DNA of 64,000 nucleotides, taken from Trichopria drosophilae (taxonomy: Eukaryota > Arthropoda > Insecta > Hymenoptera > Diapriidae). The notes beneath the pieces were generated by a model. It saw only the letters and a program-made list of their open reading frames with translations. It made no database searches and had not been told where the DNA came from. Below are positions 10,034-22,319 of this stretch, one piece after another. Made by a program: the position numbers and the translations under genes. Where the stretch lies: contig CM059587.1 of the NCBI GenBank assembly GCA_030407085.1, positions 76,683,001 to 76,747,000 of the forward strand. The letters run 5' to 3'. Each line of letters opens with the position of its first letter. The stretch's first letter is position 1.

Positions 10034-12420
10034 TAATGTAGCGTTACTATTTTATCACTGCTCTAATAATCTTTTCAAACTGTTTAAAATATTTTACATC
10101 TTCGAACTTATATTTAGCGTAAGAGGTAATAATAATATTAAAAGTTCGATCCAGTAGTTGTAAACAAAAATTACAACACCCAATTTTCACACAATTTTCC
10201 ACGTGATAAAGAAAGAACAGATTAAGAGAGAAGAAAAACCGGTAGAAAATCGACTTATATCATCAACAGACGTTTTATACGTTTCAAACGACAAGTTTGA
10301 TTTATCTGACAACTATATTTTTAAAGTTTTTTAATTACTCAAGATCAAGTATCCGGTTGTCAATTACATACATCAATTTACGTTTAACCTCCGCAAAACA
10401 AAGACAGTATTAAACTGGATGACTGAGCGAAATCTAAAGAAATTGGGTGACACGCATAATGAAACTGCTAAAATAAAGGAATTGACGAGAGAAAAGAACG
10501 TGTCATTCACTAAATAAAGAAATAAATATAAACAAAACGTAAATAAAGTGTAAGAAATCTATATATAGAAAAGTTAACAGAATATACAAAATGACAATAT
10601 CGATATAAATGAATACATCAATACACAATAGATGTAGAAAAAATATATTATATTCTACTTAACCATTTTAAGAACTTACGTAAGAACTTGTTCAGTTTCA
10701 TTCAAGGATATTTCGAGACACGTCCCAATGAAGATCCAATATAGCAGACGTCAGTAACTCAACAAATTTAGATTTCAATGAAAATTTTTATCTTGAGGTT
10801 TTCATTGTCGCTCATTACAAATGCGTGGGCCATTTTTTAAATTATAAATAGCAGATTTAATATGACGATATATTACATCATTCATTCTTACTTTCGAAAA
10901 TCTGAGCTCCTACTTGTACCGAGGATTCCTTGAATACTTTGCTAAATGAGTAAAAATTGAATTATTTACTTCGTTGAGTCAATTAAATACAGGGAGACAA
11001 ATTTTAAGTAGATGCTGCCGAACCCAGTAAGTTGTAGTTGCCGTGAAGATTCAGACAAATTTCACATTGTTAAAAAGTCAGATTTGTATGAATAAGTATA
11101 TTTTTATTAAACCTGTGAGAGTAGTTTTAGACAATTGATATTTAAACAATATATACTAATATTGAATTGTAACCGTTGTTGGAATTGATAAAATTTCTTC
11201 CTTATTCGTGTTAATTTTTCCATATTAAGAACAGTGCAAAATGCACAAAATAGTAGTAAATATGTACAAAGCACAAAATGTTCTCTAATTCCAGAATATT
11301 TTTTTTTATCTCTAAGAAAATTTCGTTCATAGGATTTTTTAGTTTATGGCTTTTGAGTTAGAAATTTTCATCGGAAACGCCATTTTTAGGTCGTTGAAAT
11401 GAAGTGGGGTATAACAGTCAATTTTTTTTTTACATTCAAACATTTTATTCACTTTTCTTCTCAACTTAAATAGAATTTCAATATTTTGACAGTTGGAAAC
11501 AAATTGATAATAATAAACATTTCCTATTTTGTTGAGAATTTTTTTCAAATTTGGCGCCGTATTTCAATTTCTAACCGTGGAAGTTCAATTTTGACCTCAG
11601 AATCTTAAAGAGCGACCCCGAAAATAGTCGGATATATACCGTTCAATTTTTCTCAAAGTCAATTTTGACGCGAAATACTTGATTGAAATTTAAGTGACAA
11701 AATAGTACATTTCGTTACTAGAGCGGGAAATCGAAAAGTTATTGACAGTATTATTGTCTATTGTAATAAGTATTTAAAGGGCATTTGAGCTGCGGCTCTA
11801 AAATGGCGGCATTTTCAACCAATATTTTGTTATTCAGTTGTAATACTTTTTATTTACGAATCACTTTCAAATTTCAGAATTCAAAATTGCGGATGCAATA
11901 TGGCCGTCAGAAATTTGACATTTTCATAAACTTTTATACAAATGTGCATAGAGGGGTTTTTCCTGATCAGGAAACCGTTGTCAGATTTTTGAAATTCAAA
12001 ATGGCGGACAAAAATTCAAAAAAATCAATTTTTGTAAAAATGAGTATAGATGGTTTTTTGAGTTTCATGATTCAGAATTTGTTGACAGATTTTCGAAATT
12101 GAAAATTATGAATCTAATATGGTGGTTGAAACTGAAATTCAATTTACGAAACTACTATTTTTTCGGGTTTTTTGCTATTCTGGGCGCCTTATTGGAAAAA
12201 CGACTAACGATATTAGAAAATGGACTTCAGATTCAGAAAAAGCAGACTTGAAACCTATAAGATATGGACTTTCTATGAAAATTCTTTAACTAAAAAACGG
12301 CGACAATTTATCCCATTTCGGGTGAAGAGGTCCTTCGAGTGACATGACTGAAATAAACTGGTGTCTTTAGTGCATAAATAGTATAAATCTCCTTTAAACC
12401 AATTTCATGCGCTTCAATGG
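10034..12420. other. AT-rich intron stretch with a degenerate AAAATGGCGG-containing repeat
   Basis: From 10034 to about 11700 nothing is recognised. From about 11780 to 12130 the phrase TTTGAAATTCAAAATGGCGG and variants recur (about 11800, 11885, 11995, 12115), spaced by AT-rich sequence with TTTTCATGAAACT-like words. The same theme returns at 40090, 42850, 46275, 48140-48260 and 62265-62660. It looks like an old, degenerate dispersed repeat. No gene seen. Confidence 0.45.
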
Positions 12421-12965
12421 GGTTATTATTTCTCTCTTTGTTTTTTCTGTTTTGTGTTTTCCATTTCTGGATTCATTCATTTCATTCGAGAAGTGAAAAT
12501 CTGCAGCGTGTCGCTTCGAAACTGGAGAGTCCCGCACATCACGGTGAAATCAATCCATTCGAGTGGGAAACGACGCAAAAGTGCCGGGCCAAGTGGAGTG
12601 TTAACGGGATTCCCCGACCCGCTATTCGTTCCGCCGGGGCGTCTAGCTGGCGTCAGTGACGATCGGCTAAATTCGACTTCGTCGAGGGTGAAGCTGGGAA
12701 TGGCGCACATGTCATTAACTACTCAGGTTTACAACCCTTTCCACTTCCTCTTTCACCTCCCGTCCCACGGGAAGTTCAGCAAGTTGGCACCCAGCGCGTT
12801 TCCTCTCATTTCGTCTACTCTTTCTCAGCTTCGTTTTGTAGTCTATTACTCCAAAACACCATCTGGATACTTTGGAACTTTTTTGTTAAATTTACTGCCA
12901 TGCTTTTTTTGTCAGTCCATTTAGATTCCATTTTGGGTTTAGCCCCATCCAAATTTTTCGATCAT
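12421..12965. other. GC-richer patch in intron, no gene recognised
   Basis: From 12490 to 12720 the base composition rises well above the surrounding intron and CpG is frequent. Overlapping open frames exist on both strands but none resembles a known protein or shows splice sites compatible with the flanking exons. A conserved regulatory segment or an old insertion are both possible. Confidence 0.35.
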
Positions 12966-13003
12966 TGGTGAAATCCCACATAGGTTCAGAAAAGACGACG
13001 TAA
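12966..13003. repeat. Fragment matching the 3' part of the SINE at 51133
   Basis: GGTGAAATCCCACATAGGTTCAGAAAAGACGACGTAA-type sequence here parallels the part just before the A-rich tail of the SINE (about 51270-51310: GATTTAGTCCCATATGGGTTCAGAAAAGTCGATATAA-type). The tRNA-like head is missing, as expected for a truncated or decayed copy. Confidence 0.5.
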
Positions 13004-13103
13004 TAGTACTTTTCGGTCCTAGGTCGTAAAGTTCAATTTTACGGCCGAGGAGTGAACACTATTTTTTGATACACTGTTCTCAAAATAGGCACTTTACAGA
13101 ATG

Positions 13104-13160
13104 TTTTTAGTCCGTAAAGTGCGGAGATCAGTACGTAAAATCACACTTCACGGACTAAAA
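13104..13160. repeat. Short perfect-arm hairpin
   Basis: TTTTAGTCCGTAAAGTG at about 13104 and CACTTCACGGACTAAAA at 13144-13160 are inverted copies with one mismatch and a loop of about 24 bases. It lies directly before the foldback at 13171. Similar GTAAAGT/TTTACG words recur around 20260-20720. Confidence 0.55.
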
Positions 13161-13170
13161 GGAGTTTAGT

Positions 13171-13631
13171 ACGCGAATGCAAAAACGCCTTAGCCGCTCG
13201 GTCTGACTCATCGTAAGTAGTAACAGCCAGTTTCGCAGTTTTTTGCGTTTATCTTATTTTCCTGTATAGATAGCAATGTGCCGCCACTGACAAAGTTGTA
13301 AGTTTTGAAAATATCTTTAACTTGAGCCATCAGTTGTTCCGATTCGGTGAAAATTGTGTCCAGGAGAGCCATCGGATGTCGCTTTTTTCGCCATCTCGTT
13401 GGACGTTGGAAAAACGCGACTTTCGAAGGCTCTCCTGGACACCATTTTCATCCAATCGGAAGGAGTAATAGCTTAAATTAAAGATATTTTCAATAACTAC
13501 AAGTTTGTCACTGGCGGCACATTGCTATCTATCGATTATAACCAAATAAATACAAAAAACTGCGAAACTGGATGTTACTACTTACAATGAGTCAGACCGA
13601 GCGGCTAAGGTGTTTTTGTATCTGGGCACTC
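13171..13631. mobile_element. Foldback (MITE-like) element, 460 bp with ~200 bp arms
   Basis: Arms 13171-13370 and about 13428-13631 are inverted copies: GCAAAAACGCCTTAGCCGCT at the left is mirrored by GCGGCTAAGGTGTTTTTG at the right. Pairing continues through the GTCTGACTCAT segment, the AAGTAGTAACAG motif, the CAATGTGCCGCCACTGACAA segment and CCAGGAGAGCC. The loop is about 57 bases. There is no open frame for a transposase. A shorter copy with an internal deletion lies at 41252-41544. Family unassigned. Confidence 0.85.
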
Positions 13632-16170
13632 AGTTAATAAATCCCATCAACTTGTTAGTGAGTAGTTTTTGCGTTGGTTAGACTCATCGGTATTTGGTAC
13701 TCACATTTTTATTCCTCATGCCACCCCTGGTTTTTGTTCTTATATAATTAATAAGATAAAACGACGAATTAATTTAGATTCATTCACTTTTTCTTTATTT
13801 TACTTATTCATGGCCTTTCTTTATTAATCGATTTATGTGCTCTTCCATCACTTTAAAATTATACTTCCTATATACCTCTATTTCAAAAGATTCGTCCTTC
13901 GTTGTCACGGGAAAATTTCTTTTATCGCATTTCCCGATATTCCCAAGCGATTAATTAATTTTCCGCCGTCATTCGAATCGATGTAACGAAGTAGCCAGGA
14001 CATATCGCACCCGGGGAAAAGTTTCTCTTTTCCATTAAACCGTCAAAAAGAAAATAGAATAAAAAGAACATCGAATCTCGCAATCAATCGCCGACGGTGG
14101 TCGGAAATTCCAGAGGCGAATCTCGCGGACGAACGCAACAACTGCCGGAAAATCGAGCGAGGCAATTAGCGGAGCTAAGTTTTCCCGTGGGACGAAACAC
14201 ATTTTGTGATTGGTCGACGGGCAATTCGCAGGCTCATCTAACTCTTTTTTGTCATCCCTGTCTCTTTGGTAGCATTCTGTTCGGTTTGGACGGAACTCAC
14301 CGATTCACCTTCGGGATTGGTCGTTGTTCTCGGAAAAGTTTGTTACTATCTTGCCATTTTTATATCCTCACGATGATCCAGTACCAAGACAGTTTCAGCA
14401 TCTCCCTCGCTTCCGTTTCACTGCATCATTGTGTGGACAAGAAAAAAGAAAAGTGAGAGGGGTAAAAAGGCGGATAACTTCGAACTTATTCCTTTTCCCG
14501 CGGAAATTGCCGAGTTCACCTCTCCCCTTCTCTCTTTTGTATCAGTCTTTCTGCATCTCGTCTTTTCTTCACTACAGCGGGTAGCTTTCTAACTCTACGC
14601 CGTTCCTGCGCTAGTTTCCCTCGCATTCAAGGATTTTTTTAGCACTTTCTCAAGATTTTTTCTTGCTGCTTCTCGTTTCAGTAATGGCCAAAGTTGGAGA
14701 CATAAATGGGCCGATGTATTAACTAACAAAGCGACTCGTCGGATTATTATTATTCGCGCGTGAGAGAATAAGAGAACTTGGGAACGGCATTCGTACAAGC
14801 TCTTAAAAGCTTCGAGCCTTGTCATTTGATTAATCGTAATCGGCGGGTAGTTCACGAAGAACTTCGCTCTATCCTAAAAGTCGTTCGCTTTCCGATTTCT
14901 TCAATAGACATGCTCGATAATGCTTACTGAAGTGAAGATTTTATAGAGAATTCGCTGAGTTTTACTTTTATCGCGACTCGCTGGGTACGAAGGACTTCGA
15001 GTTGTGCTTCGTCGATGAGGAACTTACAACTGTTTTTACAATATGAAGTAATTGTGTATTTGTGCTTTTGTCATAAAGAAAAATGTATTACTTTTGGAAG
15101 GAGAGAACAATTTAACTTGGTTCTCCGATTGGATTAAGTGATTCTGTTTCGTTTTATTAACAATTTTTTCAGACAAACATTTCTGGTCATTAGAAATTAA
15201 TTTAATTAATTTTTTTATGACATTATGTTTTTTTTACTTTTCATTATTATGTTTAGCAACATTTCTTTCAGAAATGGGCAGACGAATTAAAGAAATAATT
15301 TTCTTCGCGATTACAGTATTAAAAGGGCTTCCAATGGAATGAATGTCATATTTTTGAAAGAAATAAAATTTCGAATTGGAGCTCAACATTAAGCTTCGAC
15401 TTTCTCGTTGGCAAGTATATTGCGCGGATGGTCTAGATGTGAAGGACTTGAACTACTGAAAAGTTATGAACGTCCAACCAGTGACGGACTTGAACTACTG
15501 AAAACTTAGTGATGGAGCTTCAGACAAAAATTTTCATGCTCTTTAGGTTTACATATTTTAAAAATTAAATGTGAAATTGGCAATTTAAGAATAGTAGTTA
15601 ATCTGCTATTTGATACACTAGTGTTATGACTTCACTGATTTCAAATCTGGTGTCGGATTTTTGAAAATTTAAAACGGCGAACTCAATTTGCCAAACCAGA
15701 ATTTTAAAAACCGGTTTTATTTTCTGATATTTCGACCAGTTACGCGCTCACTAAAGTTCTGAAGGTAGCGCCGAGAATGTAACAAGTAGTTACAGATGAT
15801 TTTAGTGGGACAATATTTTGCGCCTAAAAATAAATTACCATTTTAGACGATATTTTTTTTATTATGTCATATAATACTGTTCCTTTGAAAAATAGGAGTT
15901 ATAAGTTTTGTTTTTAGCTGTTTTTGAAAAGTTTAGCGCGTTTCTGATGAAAGATATACTTCCTCAAACATTGGATTTGTTTACAACTTTTTAACTCCCC
16001 ATATTACAGGAAACCAAAAACCAGCTCAATATAATACTTAGTAAATGCATTTTTATATTTTTATGATAATTATTCGAAGATATTTCAACTAATAAAAACT
16101 TTAATGACAAAAAAATGTTCCTTCTCATTCAAGTTCGAAAACTTCATCCATTCGAATGCTTTTTTTTCAG
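13632..16170. other. Remainder of intron c-d, with a GC-richer patch at 14080-14900
   Basis: The 14080-14900 patch has frequent CpG and much higher GC than the rest of the intron, with a T/C-rich run at 14490-14670. Its open frames do not resemble known proteins. It may be a conserved regulatory segment, but that can only be judged by comparing related genomes. A 43 bp spaced duplication of GACTTGAACTACTGAAAA is at 15446 and 15489. From 15520 to 16170 nothing is seen except the acceptor tract before 16171. Confidence 0.45.
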
Positions 16171-16311
16171 ATTTTAATCAAGACGGAAGAGCGGACAACA
16201 TCAGCTTCATGATAAAGCGAGTAAAGGTTCACAGCGGAGACGCACTACGAGACCCAAATTACCGTTTCCCAGGGAACTACGGCGTCGAGAAATACCTCGA
16301 GCTCTTTTCCG
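16171..16311 (+). CDS. kuz: ADAM10/Kuzbanian-type metalloprotease, exon d (catalytic domain)
   Basis: An exon encoding about 46 residues of the catalytic domain. DGRADNISFMIKRVKV is the second strand of the reprolysin fold (vertebrate ADAM10: RNISFMVKRI). RFPGNYGVEKYLELFS corresponds to the segment F-P-x-x-G-V-E-K-F-L-E-L. Acceptor: CTTTTTTTTCAG ending at 16170; donor GTGAGT at 16312. It begins with two bases completing an Asp codon and leaves one G that the next exon turns into Glu. Without a splice here the frame runs into intron, so the exon limits are well supported by both homology and consensus sites. Confidence 0.93.
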
Positions 16312-17224
16312 GTGAGTACATTTCGTTGCTTATGATTCTGGAGCAAATCGTGGAATGAGACCTGAGGGTGTGGAAGGGAAAGGGTGGACACGTTGTCCCT
16401 CGGCGCGTAATTGAAATAGTTCACATATCCAGGGCGTTGTCGAGCGTCGGAAATTTCGCGACACATTCCGCGCACTAGCCACTCGCTTGTCTTCGTAATT
16501 AACCACAAAACTCGCAATTCGCAGCTCTTAACGCAGATTGCCGCCTCAATATTCCACGTCAAATTCGATCTCTCGGGAAATTTGGGTGAATTAGTTCGTT
16601 CCGCGACGGACATTAACGTCGTTAGTTTCGTATTATGATTGATATTCGGTGGAAGGACGAAGTGTTTTGAACGATCGATTCTTGTTGTCACGTCGAAGTA
16701 AAATTGGTTTTATTATGGCTCCTAGGTCAACAAAAGTTAATAAATTCATCCAGTAGAGTATGCACAGAATGTCAGGAACGCGAAACCGCGTGTTCGAATT
16801 CAACTTGGAGCTTTAAGAGTAATTTAGAGTTTGATTAGATGCGTGGAACTTTAATTGAGCAATTTCAATTTGGTCACTGAAAAAGAATAATTAGCCAAAC
16901 TATTCAACAAATAGTCAACCTGATGAATTACTTCGTGAGGGTAGAAGGCCAATTACTGTTGTATAAACTAATTCCCAGTTGCTCTGGTATGACTATCAAA
17001 CTTACAACATCTGCTTAGATTGTTGTTTTATGATAAAACATCGATTCGTGTGGTTGAGACTAAAATTTATTGTTATTTTACCACAAATTACAAACATGTT
17101 GCTATTCCCAAACAACCCAATCCGTCCCGGGATGTCCTAGGGAGTTCCTGAAGACTTCCAAATGTCCGCTTTTGGTCCTCGGGAGCTCCTCAGAGGTCTT
17201 TTGCTGTTTGGGATTATATATCAA
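16312..17224. other. Start of the 11.6 kb intron d-e, with GC-richer patch
   Basis: Donor GTGAGT at 16312. The sequence to about 16690 remains GC-richer and CpG-containing, like the exon; a minus-strand open frame spans it but overlaps the real exon and matches nothing I know. Beyond 16700 the sequence is ordinary AT-rich intron. Confidence 0.45.
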
Positions 17225-17520
17225 GAGACTGACACGGACCATATTTTCATGGTCGCTTTCTGGATGCTGACGAACTAAACCACATAGTGGCGCGTCGAGC
17301 ACTGTGTGCCTCCCACCACAATGATTCCTGCACGTTTTCCCCTTCTATTCTTCTCTCTATTTAAACCGTACGACAATCCAGAAGTGAAGAGAAACCTCTG
17401 TCAGTCTGTAAGGAAATTAGAAGCAGGTGGGGATATAAGGTATTTCGGGAGAAATCACGTAGGTTAGTCGATCCTTTCGCAGCTTGCCTCAAATCAGTTG
17501 ACATAAGATGCAATGGCGTA
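17225..17520. repeat. Second copy of the dispersed repeat at 1100
   Basis: It carries CGAACTAAACCACATA, GTGCCTCCCACCACA, a T/C-rich run and AGCTTGCCTCAAAT in the same order and orientation as 1100-1400, with many substitutions. The two copies sit in different introns of the same gene. Confidence 0.55.
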
Positions 17521-18699
17521 GCATATACAGTAATAACCCGTGTTACATTGTACGTGTTTGACTAAAGCTTGACTTGTTCTACTGACCATGCAGTCAAGAT
17601 TCGATAATTTACCATTCATTTAAGAAGTTTTTATTGTTAAGTAATGGATGTTAATTAGACATCCCATGTGCGGATATGTGTGAATGACCAATTTAAGTGT
17701 TTTGAAATGAAAAAATAAGTATGACTGGGAATTACACTTATTAGAAGACCAAATTCTGACGACTCGAAATTAAATTACAAAGAAAATAAACCCAACAGAA
17801 TTTCTATATATTCTACTATTCAAATAATTCGAATACAGTTTCTATCCATTTTAAAGTTGAATCTTAATAGCCATATTCTTGAATTCTGCGATAAGCAAAC
17901 TTGGGCCGGAAATTTATCGCGTTCTTGGCGAAGAGAACGTGCCGGCGACACCGGGTGCGCCCCTTATGTACATACTTAGGTATAAGGTACGGATGCATTT
18001 CGTATTTACCACGCCGTCGCCTGTCGAGATTTTTCGAAAAGCCGGAGGGGTAAGGAATCGCGAACGTTTTCCTGGGGAGAGAAAATTCGATCGAGAGACT
18101 CGACCGGGTAGACTAACAACAAGCGGCCGAAAGAGCTGGAGCACTGCTTGTATTACGGACGTGACCGGAATCGAGCTTGAGAACAAAGTACGGAAAGATA
18201 TCTGCCGTCTAAAAGCGAACGGAACAGAAAGAAAATACATCGAGGTCGATGGAACTGGTGGGAAAGATAGAACCAGCATATCAAGATCGAGGAACAAACA
18301 AAACGATAGCGATATCCAAGTTTTTCCTCGATTTGAATCAACCGTGTTGAAATTTATTTTTTTTCTTCATGAACATTTCTTTCATTGTTTAAGTCATTCT
18401 ATCATCCTAATGATTGAAGAATAATTGGCATGGTTCTACATTAGAAACCAAAGATAACGGTCGTATACTTTCCATATTCGTACTAATGAATGGTTACTAT
18501 TGAAATCTATTGGCAATTAGTCGAAGCTACAATTTATCAATGAAATGCATATTTCGGAAGCTAAGTGGCGCCATTGTCGCGTATGGAATTCTGTTATTAG
18601 TGGAGTTTTTTATCCACGTAGTAACTGACTATCTTTTGCGGTACTAATGAACAGTTGTTTAATTCGCTGACTCTATTAATTAGGTACCTGCCAATACTA
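17521..18699. other. Intron sequence with a GC-richer patch at 17880-18300
   Basis: The patch 17880-18300 has an open frame of 181 codons on + and 127 codons on -, but both start arbitrarily, have no recognisable domain, and run into low-complexity sequence. The + strand becomes purine-rich from 18040 to 18300. I do not call a gene. Confidence 0.35.
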
Positions 18700-18895
18700 A
18701 TTACACTTAGATGGTAAGCATATCTAACCACATTCTTCTGTGAAAGTTAACCCAGCAAATCGTGGTAAGAATGAGCATAAAGGAGGATGCCCACGGGTAT
18801 AGGTGGTTTGTGCCCTGGAGATGGAACCTCCGTGATTGGCATATTCGGTTAGTGTATGATGGTAACACCCCATACCAAATTCGATGGCCCAATCA
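18700..18895. repeat. Dispersed repeat related to the palindromic element at 32660-33075
   Basis: The run AAGGAGGATGCCCACGGGTA, then ATAGGTGG, then GATGGAACCTCC, then ATTCGGTTAG, then GTATGATGGTAAC appears inverted at about 33055 down to 32965. It appears again, partly, in direct orientation at 32676-32710. It is therefore a diverged single arm of the same family. No protein is encoded. Confidence 0.65.
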
Positions 18896-19713
18896 TAGCA
18901 GAAGGTCTAGAAAGTCGCTGTATTCTGACAAATGAACAATGTACCGAAAAAATTCAGTCGACAAGACAAAATAGAAAACAATAATCGTAGAACGTGGAAA
19001 AAATGAAGAAAGGTTGAAAAGTCGAGAAATGGAAATGAAAGAAGGAAGCTGGTGGTCCAGGAATGGATGGGAAGTCGAAGACTAGAAGGGAAGGTGAGCG
19101 GAAGAGAGATTCCGGAAACGTCGGATTCCCCGGCGGCAAACATTTCTCATTATTGACGGCTGACCTGGCCGGTAGCATCGTTCACAAAACTTCGAAATGG
19201 AATAAGTTCCCGTGCCGGTATCTCCACGATACCGTTGCTACAACGTCCACCGATATTTCCCATGAGCAATTTATCGCTCCGGCATTTTTGCGCATTCGAA
19301 CGACTTTCCGCACGCGTCCGCAGCGAAAACTCGATTTTCATCGTGTCTCCAGTGCAACTAGTTTTCGGTTCCCTGAATTTCCGGAATGCAAAATTCCACG
19401 CAGTCTGGTACTCTCAAGCAGTCGTCATTTCTTTCGTATGATTGACTTACTTGATGCAGTCCTTTTTATCATAGTCGTATATTTTATATATTCCATACGT
19501 ATTGTTTCTTCAATTGCTTCAAAGAAGTTATTTCTTTTATTTAGTTTTTCTTGGACCTTCAGGGGTGGAATCAACATTTTATGGACGTCTACTCTTTTAG
19601 ATGCTACCAAAACAATTGACCCAAAATTCGCATCCAAAAGAAATGAATATTTCAAAGAATCCTTTAAAAAAATGTGATTTAGGTACTTGCATTTATACAT
19701 TTGCAAATTAGTT
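18896..19713. other. Intron sequence, purine-rich then GC-richer; no gene called
   Basis: From 18960 to 19110 the + strand is strongly purine-rich. From 19110 to 19420 it is GC-richer with CpG. An open frame of 204 codons begins here but has no recognised domain and ends in AT-rich sequence. Nothing else is seen. Confidence 0.35.
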
Positions 19714-19721
19714 AAATGTTT

Positions 19722-19916
19722 GGGTGTAGGTCGAAAAACCGACAAATCAAAAAGCCGACAGTAAAAAAATCGACAGACAATAACCGATAATCGAAAAGCC
19801 GACACTTCAAAAAATGAAAGTCCGGTAGTTGATGTGTGCTTTTTGACTGTCGGTTTTTTGTCTGTCGGTTTTTTGACTGTCGCCTTTTTGATTTGTCGGT
19901 TTTTCGACCCGCACCC
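19722..19916. mobile_element. CCGACA hairpin element (copy A) with 8 bp target duplication
   Basis: It starts GGGTGTAGGTCGAAAAACCG and ends with the complement (CGGTTTTTCGACCCGCACCC). The arms are built from short units of about 14 bp, (A)n-CCGACA-(GTC/AAT/GA)-A, so each arm is itself a tandem repeat. The direct repeat AAATGTTT flanks it exactly (19714-19721 and 19917-19924), a clear target site duplication of 8 bp, which would suit the hAT superfamily. It has no coding capacity; overlapping short frames rich in Lys/Thr/Asp or Phe/Leu come from reading the repeat. Four more copies lie at 62720-63727. Confidence 0.88.
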
Positions 19917-19924
19917 AAATGTTT

Positions 19925-20403
19925 TAATGTTTTCGCTGCATTTTGTGATAAAAATTCGAAAATTTAGCGCGTTATTTGAAATCTTCCAAGGATTCAAAAA
20001 AGTCACCCACTGTCGTAATGATAGTGCCCCTTATAGTACCTGAAATTAAAGAAAAAGCAGTTTATTAAATGTGAATCTACTGTCTATCCCATAAACTAAA
20101 ATTTAGCAAAATAACGGAATTTTTGTGTTTAATTAAATGTCAAAATTACATTTGTAATTGCGTTCGTAAAGTTCGTATATAGAATACATTGGATGCTTAT
20201 TTTTCTGACGTAAAGATAACTTTTGCGCCCTCTGGACGACGAAATTCGGAAATTAATGGTCGCGCGTAAAGTTGCACTTTATACACTCCAACGAGCATGA
20301 ACGCATTACACCCTCTTTACGTACGCAAGTACCAAATAGTACTTTTCAATTCAAGTGCCTAATAGTATATTATGCAACAAGGTCGCAATTATCGATATTT
20401 GAC
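19925..20403. other. Intron sequence with GTAAAGT-type words
   Basis: AT-rich. From 20255 the words GTAAAGTTGCACTTTA and CTTTACGTACGC appear, resembling the short hairpin at 13104-13160. No gene seen. Confidence 0.35.
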
Positions 20404-20560
20404 GAGTGCGAAGTTTGTTGCACGAGCGAAGCGATGGTGACAATCACACTCGTCGAAGATCGATATCTCACCCGTATTCCATACGATATTTTTTAATAGG
20501 ATGGGCAAATATTTCACTGCAGGGCGCAAAATCGAGTTCTACTCCCGGAGTATTAAAAAA
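20404..20560. repeat. Dispersed repeat, copy 1 (GAGTGCGAAGTTTG family)
   Basis: GAGTGCGAAGTTTGTTGCAC, then GAGCGAAGCGA, then ATCGATAT, then ATACGATATTTTTTAATA, then AGGGCGCAAAAT, and GTTCTACTCCCGGA reappear in the same order at 60524-60682. The two copies are 40 kb apart in direct orientation. The small palindromes GTGCGA/TCGCAC and CTCG/CGAG suggest a former transposon end. Family unknown. Confidence 0.7.
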
Positions 20561-22319
20561 GTTTTTTCTGTGAATGTGAAGGTATATTGCGAATGTGTTG
20601 CGCCAGAAAAAAGTAAAAATGTGTAAAGTAGTATTTTACGCACACTGTAACATAAAATAGGATATCTAACAAGGGTGCAAAGTATACTTTTACGCACGAG
20701 TGGAAACGTTACGTACGAGGCGCCAAAAGCATGAAATATCGTATAAGCGTAAATAGTTATTTTTGTATCAAGGGCATGAAATGGAGTTTTACACCTCTAC
20801 AATAGAACCCGAGAGACGGCAAAGCCGAGGGTGAAAATTTTGCGCCTGAGATTACAAAATTATATTTAAGCCCTTGTTAGGTAATGTACTATTTTGTACA
20901 ATTTTTTTCGAAATTTCACGTCTTTGTTGCCCTTTGACAGGCGTACATCGAATTGTAAATTTATATTGTTTATTAATTTCGGTGATATTTCTTACTTTAT
21001 TAGTGCACATTTAGACATTTTACCCCTTCGTTATTTATTACTCTGCAAGTTTCTGCATCAAGTTCATTCGATGAGATGCGGTAGCGCATGAATAAAATAT
21101 GCATTCATTCATTCAATACATTCATATGCGAAGCATAATCGCGGCTACGTAGGAAAGCTTCAGGTGCACCGAAAACAAATTGCAATCTAAACTATGCGGA
21201 AAACGTGAAACGTAAACAAAATGCACTTTAAATTAGATTACCCACATTAAACGCGGCGACAATTATATATATAGAGAGGATTCGCGGTCGCTATGAATTT
21301 CTGGAAACTTAATATTTGCTTTAGCGGGACGGATGACGCGCGGCCCAGCTTATAGAATTTAATAAACTCCGCCGCTAATTAAAACGTACATTCAAATTAC
21401 CGCGGATTTAAGTGCGGTCGCATTAAATAATACCACTTAACACCAGCGGAGGGCGCTCCTTGGATTCTTTCCCGAGTGGCAAAAATTGGAGAAAAATGCA
21501 TCGCGAAGTAGATGCACTCTGTATAATGCCGGTAGCGACGGCCGAGATTATTCCGATTGTCCGGATTACGTGCCAAGAGAGAAAGTAGACCGTCGAGATT
21601 GCAATAATAGGACTTTACGATACTATGTAAAGGGGTGTGAGATGTGCTTTGGAGTGGAGTGAAGTGGCAAAAAACGTAAAAGGAACGAAGGAGCGTGAAA
21701 AAATTATTTATTACCGACATCTTTGAATGCCAAAAATTTTTTTAAGAAATATAGTAAAATAATTTTGTAATTCTTTAAAATCATAACTTTTTATACTGAT
21801 TTTTTATTGACATTTTTTTTAATAGTTCTCACAAGTTTTATCATCATGGTTTTTTGATTTTTAATGACATTCAGTTCAGTGAAGCACTCAAGTAATATTT
21901 ATTAGTTTTTCTACGATATTTTAGTCTAGTGACATTACATTTAGTAGGGTTCGATGTAGTGACCATCTTGTGCAGAAATTATAAGAGTCATTTTTTACAT
22001 TTAAAAAATCGACCAATCTTTCGACGTACCGAAAATTGGAAGAAGATATTGAAACATTTAAACAACATTATTATTATTATTATTATTATTGTGATTTACC
22101 ATTACTCATTTCATAATTATTTGTACTTTTATTTAATATCAATCACTGTTTTACGATGAAGGTGAAAAAAAATTTATTAGCCATTTTCAGCACATTAATT
22201 AATTTCAAAATACTTAACTCTTTCCCGTCAACTTTTATTTCTATTAATTTCCATATCTTTTTTGGTCTTAAAACTATGATTTTTTAAATAACCAAATAAT
22301 TTTATCTACACTCTAAATA
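20561..22319. other. Intron sequence with a GC-richer patch at 21120-21690
   Basis: GTAAAGT/TTTTACGCAC words continue to about 20720. The 21120-21690 patch is CpG-rich and unique-looking, with alternating GC-rich and AT-rich words; no protein match. An (ATT)n microsatellite of about 29 bases is at 22064-22092. Confidence 0.4.

Noticed and set aside
6965..10157. Two mirror-image frames at the ends of the large foldback giving nearly the same peptide
   Set aside because: They are the two terminal inverted repeats read in opposite orientation; no start context or known domain.
12454..12924. Open frame of 156 codons on +
   Set aside because: No recognised domain, and competing frames on both strands; treated as a GC-rich non-coding patch.
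16245..16691. Open frame of 148 codons on -
   Set aside because: Overlaps the real exon d on the opposite strand and the GC-richer patch after it; no recognised domain.
17879..18424. Open frame of 181 codons on + in intron d-e
   Set aside because: No recognised domain, arbitrary start, ends in AT-rich low-complexity sequence, and an equally long frame exists on the opposite strand. A GC-richer patch with few stops explains it.
19063..19677. Open frame of 204 codons on +
   Set aside because: Mixed CpG-rich and AT-rich halves with no domain and no splice or promoter context; overlapping frames on both strands.
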